Shown: piece by piece, positions 14,801 to 26,800 of the stretch
How positions within the stretch are numbered: the stretch's first letter is position 1
Layout of the letters: each line of letters starts with the position of its first letter
Source of the DNA: Symsagittifera roscoffensis
Taxonomy: Eukaryota; Xenacoelomorpha; Acoela; Convolutidae
DNA: 64,000 bases
Direction of reading: 5' to 3'
Assembly (NCBI RefSeq): GCF_963678635.1
Contig: NC_087065.1
Span: 10,625,579-10,689,578, forward strand
Notes under the pieces: model-generated
Told to the model about the DNA's origin: nothing
Database searches by the model: none
The model's input: the letters and a program-made list of their open reading frames with translations, nothing else
Translations under genes and position numbers: made by a program

Positions 14801-17800
14801 CTGAAAGATAGTTGCCTGGCTTAAATACTAAAATTTTTAGAAGAAGTTCAAGAACATTTTTGGATCGATTTCATCATTACATTAATCAGATGATCTAAAT
14901 TTGCAGGACCCCCTGATAGTTTTGAAACAAGGCCACCTCCCGCAATGAAAAGCTCCATTTTTGTTCAAAAAATGTCCCAACCACTGTTAATTTTAGACCC
15001 CACGCGAGCTCGACCCCTCGAGAATTTGTTGTGTTGAAAGCACACATTTGGTGCTTGAGCCTTTATTACCCGATCCTGTTAGACCTCAATGAATAAATTT
15101 TTAAAATACTTCAATCCGAGATAGCAAAGATAAGTTACAATGATTTATGGTATGGTAGTTCAATCATCAGATTATCTTCGTATTTTAAAAATAGCAATTA
15201 TGTGGCGGTTTTTTAGCGTATTTTTTGGCATTACATAATATTTTGCAAAGCAAGTGGTGCGAAGCTCCGCTTAGCCTCTGTTTTCAAAATCTCTTTGACA
15301 ATCATATGTTAAAGAGTCGATGAACGTTGTTCAGACTCTTATATAGGTCGTCATGGTTTTTAGGTCGTCAATAGTTTCAGAAAAAGTTAAGTTTGTGCAG
15401 GCTTTTACTGTTTGGCAGATTGACTTGATTTCTTTTTAAGTTCGGTTCATTTCTTTTGTTAAAAAGAAGGCACACTCCACTATAGAACAGCAAAAGTGTA
15501 AAAGTCACGAAAAATGTGATAGTCTTCTAGTTTGGGAAGTGGAATTTAATTTTCAGATATCAAGAAAGTATAAACTCTTCAAGAAATTTAAAGAGCTATA
15601 AGGGCATCTATTTCATTCTTTTAATTTCGAAAGTAGAGATTTCTTTAAAAAACAAGTCAGTATTTTTTTGTTTTCTTGCGGTTATTGACTCTTTTCCAAC
15701 TGTCTGTTGGCTATGTTTGTTCGATAGAATCAGTTAACAGTGACCTTGGAACCTTGATCCGACCCAATGCATGTCTTTTTATACTGTTTCAGACGGTAGT
15801 AAAATAAGTGCCAATTCGAGTACGGCTGTGAAAAACACCTGTACTCTGTTGGGGTTCGAATCCTCCGAGCTGTCTAGGTGTCTCACCTCGAAGATGATGC
15901 AGAGCGGCAAGGCCAAGGGAACTGTATACATGTGAGTTATCATATCAAATGTCTGAATTGTGGTGTGATGATAAGTCTTTGCTAGAGTTTACTTCATTTA
16001 CCATAATTACAATATGTGATGCCTTCATTGCTATAAGTGCTACTGGATACTGACTTAACAAAAAGAAAAACGATCTGATTATTTTAATGTCGTTTTCATT
16101 CATGAAGGATGATACTGGACAAGAGTTTTTAAGTCTCAATGAACGCTCAAGTTTGATTTAAGCGGTTTGGCTTATAGTTTCTGCCGTATTTCGATTCAAA
16201 TTCATTTGCGAATTACGCTCTCGATTAACAAAAGTTGAAATGACGGGAAAAAGCATGAATGATTTATTTTTCGGAAATTTTCAGATTTCGCACCGGAGTT
16301 AGAATTAACTATTCGTCAAATTTTTTCTAATTGGATTGGTTTTTTTAAAAAAAAAGGTCAATCACGATTTTCAAAAAAAATTCCGTCTTCCTTTGTTCAT
16401 CCCATTTTTCCACTTGTCTGTTGGGTATGGTGTTTTTTTTTCAACTTCGTAATAATATACTTTTTAGTAGCGCTGAAACCGTAACGTATATTGCACACTG
16501 TTACTCGTTCAATGGATGTTTTACAATTGTTCATTTTAAAGTGTTCTTGAACAGTAGAATGGCAATTTTTAAAGTGATGCGTTTTTGGTAATTTTCAACG
16601 AAAATCTTTCTCGACCAAATTTTGAAAAAGAAATATAGGATGAAATATGCATGCCATTTCCTTAGCTGGGAAAATAGTGAATCACTCAAAAAATAGCTAT
16701 GCGAAGTTCAGTGTTCAGTTACATTGCTGCAGTTTTTGTTAGTTTTGTTCCCAAAAGTAAATCTTCTTTTCAGGGTACCACTGAAAGTGAAGGCAGCAGT
16801 CAATGGTCGAGACGCACTGGCGAAAGCAATCTACTCTCGGCTATTTGACTTCATCGTGAGCCGAGTCAACGAGTGCTTTCCCTTTTCGAAGTCGGAACAC
16901 TTTATAGGCGTCCTGGACATAGCTGGATTCGAATATTTCCAGGAAAATAGCTTCGAGCAGTTTTGCATTAACTACTGTAACGAGAAACTTCAACAATTTT
17001 TCAACCTGAGAACTCTCAAACAGGAACAAGAGCTGTACCAACGCGAGGGTCTAGGAGTGAATGCGATCGAATTCACAGATAACCAGGACTGTATAGATTT
17101 AGTAGAGGTTAAATCTCTGGGAATTATTGACATAATGAATGAGGAAATGAAACTGCCGAAGCCTAATTCTGAACATTTTACGACTCAAGTTCACTCGAAG
17201 CATAAAGATAACTTCAGACTGCAAACGCCGAGAAAGTCAAGACTAGCTCTGTACAAGACGTGGAAGGACGAGGAGGGTTTCTTGATTAGACACTTTGCTG
17301 GTGCCGTGTGTTATACTACGGTTAGTAGTATTGTTTGTTTCTTTTGCCTATTTGCTCATGATGAAAGTATTTTTAACTTTTATTTTTATATATAACTTAT
17401 TTTTATTTATTTATTTTATATATTTATACATAACTTAAATAATGATGTAAGTTTCTTTAGGATATTATCTTTTCGCTAATGATATGTAGGATGAATTGTC
17501 CTCAATATGCTTGGTAAAATGATTCTAAGATAACAAATAGGCAAATAGGTGCGTTTGTCTAAAAAGTTGTTCCATAGTCTGAAACCTAAAAAAAAATTAC
17601 TTTATTTTTTGAGTTAACATTGATGGCTGAAGGACTTTTAAATTTGTTTCATCTCTTATCAGATTTAATAAAAACTGTTTTGCTCACAGGACCAGTTTCT
17701 GGAGAAGAACAACGACGCTCTTCACGCTAGTCTAGAGGCGGTGGTGTGTGAGAGCAACAATGACTTTGTACAGAAACTGTTCGAGGAAGAAGTGAAAGGA

Positions 17801-20800
17801 GGATCTAGCTCAGGCGGAAAACTCAACTTCATCTCCGTCTCCAGCAAGTTTAGAGTACGATTACTATCTGATGATTGCAAAAGCCAGACTTGAGTTTTTG
17901 AACATGTCTGTTATAATTAAAAACATATCTTTGAAAATCCAGAAATGTAATTTTTTTTCATTGGGGAGTAGATTCACTCACCTATCTTGTTGATTTTTCC
18001 ACATCCCCTTAGTAACTGGTATCATATTTGAGTTTTAAGAGAAATTGTTTTTTTTGTCATTTGTTGTTTAATCAGAGAACATTGAGTTAAGCTTTATAAT
18101 AAGCCAATGCTGTATTGCATGATATTAACCTCTGTGTAAAGTTAACTTATTTTTTTAGTCTCAGTTGGAAGTGCTGATGAAGAAATTGGAGCCTACTGGA
18201 GCCCACTTTGTGAGATGCATCAAGCCCAACTCCAAGATGATTCAGGGATCCTTCGAAGGAGCATCTGTACTCTCTCAGCTACAGTGCTCAGGTAAAGCGT
18301 AGTCTCCTGAATGGATCAAGATACGAAATTATATAATTACACTTGCGATGGCGAGTGTCTTGTAATAGGGAACAAGACTTTTTTCCCCGTGAACAACTTT
18401 TCTTACATTTGTAACTGAAATTGATGTTGCTTTATTTTCGATTCTTAGCATTCTCAAGGCACCTTCTCTCTTGAACTGTTGGTAATGCTGATTCTTTTGC
18501 ACCCTATAGTCTGGGTTTCGAGTCCCGACCGGACCTTTTTTCCAATGTCTGAAATTGATTTTTTTTCTGGGAAACGAATAACCGGACTTTAGTTTGTCGG
18601 TTTAGTTGCCACACCTCGATTTTTTTTGCGCTATGAGCAGTTTTCATTGTAGCCTGAAGTGGAGTTGATTAACTCCTGTAGTTTTTAAAATGTACTATCC
18701 GTGACTGTTACATTTTCCATTTTTTGTGTTTTTTTCCCTGTAAATTTTTATTCGGTCTTAATAATGTCGACTTATATTTTGTCCGTTTAGTGAAATGCTT
18801 TTGCATCAGTTTGAATATAAAAAAAGTTATCCTTGTTTTGAATTAATCAGGTCTATTGGTCCCATAAAAGGTTAGAATTCAGTTTTTTAAAATCGCTCAA
18901 TTGTTTTTTTGATGACAATTATTTTCTTTGGCATCTTTTGTTTTCGGATCAGTTGGCATCTAAGCTCTGTTTGCCGGCTTAGTGAACGCTCGGTTGTACG
19001 AAATGCTTCTATTATGTTAGTGGTTGTGTTTCTCGTCTGTTTTTGTGAGATATAATTTTTTCGTGTTTCCAGACAATTGTTGATTTGTTATGACAATAGT
19101 ATCCTGTGTTTATACTTGCGAAGCAATGTGCAATAGTACGAACTTTTTTTTTCCAACCTAAGTTGCAAATTTTGTTGCAATTTTTGTTGCGACTTAGTCG
19201 GAATTATTGTTGCGACTTAAAGCAACAATATTTGCTTCGTCGAATTTGCAATAAGATATTTTGATAATTTGTTGCACCTTTGATATTCAGATGCCCATTT
19301 ACAGCTTATTGATAACATGTGCTTTGACATTCGAATACTTATAAGTTTACACATTTGATGCATTTGTATTCATCAAGTGAATCGAAGAAAGCTATTTGAT
19401 TCATACAACATGCAATAATAAAATCTCGATTTCAGAAATTTTCTAACTCAATTTATCTCGAAATTTTTTGAACTGCATAATTTATACATAATGTGGCTTT
19501 ATGATTTGCGATTTTTTACATGCAAAACTGTATCTTTTTATATTTGATGCTACTTTTTCTGCATCAAAATGGCAATTTATTAGCATATGTATCTGCAATA
19601 TTGGTGGCTAGTTTTTAGAGATTTTAAGCATCCGTGGCTGAATGATTAGTGCGTGAGACTCAAATTTGCTAGTTCGCAGATTTTTGTAAATTCGACTTTT
19701 TGCTAAGCATCAAGTTTTTGTAAATTCGAATCTTTTTTCTAATGTTTCTTATGTCACTTGATAGAGCTGATTTTTGGTCGTGTTTTTTGTTTCGCCTTTT
19801 TTTTTTTATTTTCGGATCAATTGGATTTTAAACACGTGTTGTTGGCTTGAATAACGCTCGGAAAATGCTGAGAGCTTTCTAACGCTAATGGTTGTGTTTC
19901 CCATCCGCTTTTCTGAGATAACATTTTTCGTATTTCCAAAAAAAATTGTTGGTTTTTTTATGTCAGTTTTTTTGGCATTTCTTGTTATAGGATGAATTGG
20001 AGTCTGACCACATGTTGTTGGCTTAGTGAACGCGCGGAAAAAAAGCTTATTCAAAGCTAGTGGTTGTATTTCTCATCTGTTTTTTTTTAAATGTTTGTAT
20101 TACTTTGATATTTCCATCTCAACGCCTCTTTGATAGCTTAAAATGCTACGCTTTTAATCTATCGCATTCGATGCGGTACTCCGTGTCGCTCCTGTGTGAA
20201 TTAATTTGTACTGATAGCTCGAAAACCCAAATTATTCAGCAACACCAGTATTTAAGATTAAATCAGCCAACTTGACATGATGGGCTCCTGTAACTGTAAC
20301 TTGTTTCGAGTGGAAACGGGATATTTAAATACAGAAAGAAGGAAAAATTGGCTTCTCTAAAAAATACAAGCTAAAATACAATCAAGCGTTAAATGGATAA
20401 TATATAATTAATCAAAATATCTATCATCGAGAATAAAATTGAGGCGATATACTCATGGAATGCTATATACCCACTCAATGTCTACCCTTGCAAGGATTAT
20501 CAGTTTAGTTGGGCAAAAATTATTATTTGATGAAGTAACAAGCGATGACTAGTTTCGTGAAAAAAGAAGTTGATAATATTTTACTGGAATGATACTGCAG
20601 TATATCCTATGATGAGATTTGTTAAGTGATTATTACGATGTTTCTTTACTGATATCGAGAAGTCAATCAAATAAACAATAAGGAAAGAATATATTTTTTT
20701 CAGTTTTCGAACTTTGGTAATTTCATCTCAAAAACTAAAAAAAATTACAGCTCATAACTTAGCTTTTAAATATTATACATAATTTGGTTGTAGCTGCTTA

Positions 20801-23800
20801 TTGGTGTGAATGGGACTTCGATACGAAAAAAAAATGATTTTTAATCTCATTGGCTAAATTTGAAAATAGTATTCAAAAATCTATTTGTTTTTAAGAGACT
20901 AAGCCCGTATGTCTAAACCAATCCCCTGTTCTCACTGGTTAAGACCAGACTGGACAGTCAGCCTGGTTACTTAAAAAGCTCATGGTTAAAATCCCAATGA
21001 CAAGGAGTTTTTCTGAAGTTGCCACAAAGAAAGTGACAGCAAGGCATGCTATGCCCTGTGATAAATCATGTCATCGAAAGGTGGTTTGTTTTTGGAAGAT
21101 GGATAGTTAGGCAGCTTGCTACCCTTCCAAAATCAAACTCTGGTAAATCGGTCCTATTTTCAATAAAGGTCTGTAGACTATACACTGGTGCATTTGATTA
21201 ACGCAAAACACCCGGCTGAAAACTAGTGATATAATAATTACTAACACAGGCTTGTGTTTTTAGGAGTGGTGTCGGCTCTCAAAGTTATGGAGAGTGGTTA
21301 CCCTTGTCGAGTTCCTTTCGTTGAGCTCTACGCCCTCTACAAGAACAATCTCCCGCCCAAGATTGCCAGACTGGACCCCAGACTGTTCTGCAAGGCACTC
21401 TTCAAGGCAGTCGGCATGAACAACAATGACTTCCGCTTTGGATCCAGCAAGATATTCTTCAGGCCAGGAAAGGTATGCAGTTTTGACCAAATATTATGAG
21501 TTCTCGTACGTATCTCAAGCAATGCCAAGACATATACCGAGCTGATAAAGGACCGGGTTGACATTTTGCAATGTCATTCAAAATTTTGATGCCATTTGTA
21601 CTGAAAATTAAAATGAAAATTCCAGTATATGAGCTGTTTTAGTTGAAGAGAACGTGCATGAAAAAATATATTTTTTTCTGTGCGAATTTTTTTTCTAACT
21701 GAAGCAAAGAGAATGGTTTGATTACTAATACACGATAATTGCATGTCATCAAGGTTTTTGTACTAGTTTGCGGAGTTTGACTCTGTGATGCGCACTGATG
21801 ACAAGGAACACTTGCTGAGTCTGATTGAGAAAGTGGCCAAGTGGCTCATCTGTGCCAGGTGGAAGAAGGCCATCTATGGCGCATGGGAAGTCATCAAGTG
21901 TAAGGAAAACCACTATTGATTTTGTTTGTGCCTAAAACAATAAGTCCTAGTGATCTTGTGAGTGTGGATACTTATCACTGTCATTTGTTTCGTGAAGCAT
22001 GTTAATTTGAAAACAGCATCAAATCATAATATTCTTTTTTGAAGTGTTTCCAAAACTAATCAATCAGGGAACCGAAAAGCTTAAAACATCTTGTCTGCTT
22101 ATCTAATTGTTCTAAGTTATTTGGTATCTTTTTTTTCTGAATACGACTTTGGCTTTTCAGTGCGAAACAAGATTCAATACCGCTTGGCAGCTAGACTCAA
22201 AATCCAGAAGACAGTGCGCATGTTCCTAGCCATTCGCAAGTTCAGACCCATGTACAGAGGCCTAGCCAAGGTGGCAACGATCAAAACGTCCATAGAAAAC
22301 TGCAGGGCCATAGTTGGATCCATGAAGGGGTCTGCCAATAAGGATGCTTTTAATAAGGAGATTGATGCGTTGTATAGTCAGATGAATGATCTACAAGGGA
22401 AGATAAAAAGTGGAAAGATGAGCAAGTTTGAACAGATAGATGCTGCATACAGAACACTAGTCAATGCAGTTGAGGTAAAAAAAACGAAAGTAGCTTCAGT
22501 CTGAAAAAAATAAAGAAATCTTTTCTGATATTTTTCTGCGCTATATGCAGGTCTTTAATTTTTTCATGATTCACAAATTCGGTTTTTTTGAAGCTTTATA
22601 TGGCTCAAACTTAATAATTGAGAAAAGAACATTCATGTTTCTAAAATAAGGGTTTGTTGCTTGAAACTTTTCAGAACATGATGTTCTGTAATGATACTTA
22701 TTCTGCCATATGTACTGTAGCAATGATCCTTATTCTGTCGTACTGTTTTTCTGTAGAAGACGGCTAGTGGTCTGCAGCTGAAGCGTAAGGAGATGGAGGA
22801 GGCGGAGAAGGAGAGACTGAGACAGGTGGCACTGCAGATGGAGGAGCAGAAGAGGAGGAGGGAGCGGGAGGAGCAGGAGAGGGCCAGACAGGAACAGGAG
22901 AAGAAGGAGTGAGTAGAGTGCACTTCGTCTTCATCTTGGCCTTGAACTTAATTTATTTCATTTACCGTTTACAATACTTGATCGGAAGTCAAGCTTCCGT
23001 TGCCATCGCCTCGAGTACAATAGGTGCCAGTATTGGTGAATAACCATACATTAATTTTTTACGAAGGATTTTTCATGCGGTACTTCGGTTTCGCAAAGAA
23101 AATTTTCAGGTAGCAAGATTGACAAATATTGTCATTTCGAGAAATTAACTCGATCTCTAATTTATATAGGTAATTATAATCATGCAAGAAAGCAACCGTG
23201 CATACAGTGCTGATTTAAATTAACCGGACAAAACGCGTTAAACTTGAAATTTAAAACGCATTTTTCTCAAATTGGGTTGAGTTTAGGTGAAAACTTATGA
23301 AGACATAACTTGCTTACAATTTTAGCAGAATTAATATGGTGTAATTTGTTTTGCGAAATTCGGGTCCGAAATTTTACCCCAAAAATGGGTCATTTTGGCT
23401 TTTCTTACTTAATAGAAAATTACGCCAAAAATACCCAGTCGATCACAGACATAATTATATCAAAGTGAGCCCCTTACGTAGCTCAACAAACTTTAAGAAG
23501 GGTATTTTCTTCAAAACAAATTCCATATTGTTTTAAAATTGTTTTTAAATAAAAAGTTGGTATTTTATAAAGTAAAAATGACTTTTTTTCTATCAAACAA
23601 AAATAAATTAACTTATACAATATTTTGGAGATTATACCCTTCTTAAAGTTTGTTGGGCTACGTAAGGGGCTCACTTTGATATAATTATGTCTGTGATCGA
23701 CTGGGTATTCTAGGCGTAATTTTCTATTAACTAAGAAAAGCCAAAATGACCCATTTTGGGGGTAAAATTTTGGACCCGAATTTCGCAAAACAAATTACAC

Positions 23801-26800
23801 CATATTAATTCTGCTAAAATTCTAAGCAAGTTATGTCTTCATAAGTTTTCACCTAAACTCAACCCAATTTGAGAAAAATGCGTTTTAAATTTCAAGTTTA
23901 ACGCGTTTCGTCCGGTTAATTTAAATCAGCACTGTAGTAGCGAAAAGGGCAGTAATATGAAGCATCGATTTACTCCACCAGACTTGTCGTTTGGGTGCGA
24001 AACAAAAACGCATTTTACAAAATCCTTCCCGCTCATTTCACTTTTTCAAGTTCGGAGTGTGCTGTGTTTAGGCGTGCTGAGATGGAAGCGAAACGGAAAG
24101 CGGAGGAGGAAGCGGAAAAGAAGAAGGAAGAAGAAGAGGAGAGACTGCGCAAACAGCACGAGCAGCAGCTCAAAATACAGGAGCAGAAGGAGAAAGAGGA
24201 GGAACAGAAACGATCCACGCTGCTAGAGCAGGTACGAAGAAGAAACATGAATAAAGTGACGAATATTAAAAAAAAGGAGAGAAGCCATAGGTCTGAAGTG
24301 AAGTAACATTTTCAGTCTGAATGATATTTTCAGCCTGAACAAAAATATTCGAAACGTTTTTTCTCGACACAGATAGTATTTTCTAAAGTTCAATTCAATC
24401 GATTCATCACCGAAAGCGCTTCATGATATGATGTATCAATTGACTCCATTTGACGTTCCTTGACAGTTTTTGGATTGAAAAATGGCCGGGTCTTCGTTAT
24501 TTTCTACTTCGTGGTCGGAACAACAAACTATTCTGCTTTGTTGAGAATTCTAAAAGAAAATATTGCGGTAATTCAATGGAGAACGAAACTTATGACATTT
24601 TCAGTCATAGAGAAAACCCTGTCAACGGAATACAGAAAACACTGTCAACGGAATAGCGTTTTTAGTTTGGCGTTGACTTCTTTTGTAATTTGTCACAGGA
24701 GAGGAGGGACCGGGAGCTGGCGGTGAGGCTGGCGCAGGAGATGCAGCAGGAACAGGGGGGTGGTGCAACTCTACAGGAGAAGCAGCTGGCTGTTGTGGTG
24801 GAGGATAGTCCATCTACTACGCCAGTGAGACCACCGCTGCAGAGGTTGCTTATTGCTTTTACATTACTAACCATAGATTACTCAGTTTGAGTTCGAAGCA
24901 TTTCAAACCTCGGAACAATTTCAAACACGGTAGTTTTTAGTAAACAAGGTGTCAAAAACATTTTACCGAAGAAAAAAAGTTGCCTGGCTGATCAGTGATC
25001 AAGGTCAGATATTGTCAATGGTCCCGCTTTAACTATATAATGTTATATAGTAATTGAACATGATAGTACGTTTACGCTTGCGATTAGCAATCGTTTGCAA
25101 GTACGAACATAGACTTTTTTCAGACTAGCAAATTTTGTCAGATTAGGAAACTAAATGAAGACATTTATTTGGGTCGTGTGGTTTTTCAGGAAGAAGTCTG
25201 AAAACTTGATCACGCTCAAATTTGATCCTTCTTTGCTTAACTTTTGTCAATATCAGCTTCAATTCATTTGCTAAAGGGAAAACAAAAGACAAATTTAGCT
25301 CTTCATATACGACAGCGGAAATGGCAAGAAAAAACGTGAATGAAAAATTTTTAAGTTCGAAATTGGATCTTAGGGTATACCTATCACAGCTGAATAAAAA
25401 TTACCTTTTAAGTATTGACCCAGTTTTGTTTCATATGGTGTATTTTTTTCCTTCGAATTTCGAAAATTCAAAGTTTTTCATAATTCTTTTTTTTTTTCAT
25501 TTTCTTTGATTTCATTGACATTTTTCCGACTTTTGGATGGTTATTTTTAAGATTCATGAACGTAGTGAGTATTATTCTTATATAGGTCTTCCTGATGTTT
25601 TGTTGTGTTTTGTTTTTTTTTTAGGAAAAAGTCTTAAAATTTGTTAATGCTCAAATTTGATTTTTCGCGGTTTGACTGGTGATTTCTTTTCACCATTGTT
25701 CAGTGAATTTCTATTTTTAAAAGGAAGGCACACTCCACTATCGAACAGCAAAATTGAAAAGGTCACGAAAAACGTCATTGACTTCTAAGTTCGAAAATGG
25801 AAATTAATTATAAGATTTCGCAGCGAAATAGAAGTTTTACCTATTGATCCAGTTTTCTCAAATTGGGTTAATTCAAACAAAAAGTGTCCATCATAAATTG
25901 TTCTTTAAATTCAAAGAGTTTTATATCTGTTTTTTTCTTTGAAAATCAAAAATTGAAAATTTTTGAAAAAACAAATTGTTTTTTGTTTTTTTTTGCGTTC
26001 ATTACTTTTTTCCAACTGTCAGTTGGCTATGTTTTAGATTTTTGTCTCATTGTCTGTCGGATAGTTGTCGAGCCGAGAATTTAGCCCTCCCCCACTCCCA
26101 AAAAAAATTAATTTTAGATTTCTTAGTCAATCGAAGTTCTTCACGCCTTATCTATCGGTTCCAGTGCTGATATAATCCTCCCAAATCATATATATTATTT
26201 TTTTCGTTTAATAGCCAAAAAATGTTTTTAACTATATAAAATGATGGATATTCATTTTATCTTCATCGTATTTTTGTCTTTAATCAACCCAATTTGAGAA
26301 AAAAGCGTTTTAAATGGTAACAGTTATGTTCATTTCAGTCAACTAGAAGCAATGCGGTAAATACTAAAATTGACTAGGTGATCTAACTGATTGAAACTAA
26401 CTTCACCTTTTTAGCCTGGCTTTGTTAACCACTTTCATTTGTGCTGTAACCATATGTTTTGGGTCTTGGTGAGCTTCACTAATGCGGTGGTGTCCAAAGA
26501 ATATAATATTTTACTACAAAAATTTAAGCTATTGGATGTAGCTAAATATCGTGTTTCAGAGGAACAGGCGAAATGAGTAGGCGATTTGAATCGGCCTTCA
26601 AAAAGTATGACTTGAGCAGCTACACGTACGCGGAGCTTCGAGATACTATCAACACCTCATGTGGTATGTCTGATTTAGAATTTGCTATTTATTGGTCATG
26701 ATTTCCAGGATATTCATTTTTCAAAATTTATCTAATTTTTGGGTGTTTCTTTGAAGACGTATGTTTCAGACATAGAACTGCTTGAGTCGTGCAGGGAAGA

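Noticed and set aside
24033-24248. Minus-strand Ser/Cys-rich ORF opposite myosin exon 18
   Set aside because: It is the antisense reading of the Glu/Lys/Arg-rich helix; low-complexity codons keep the other strand open.
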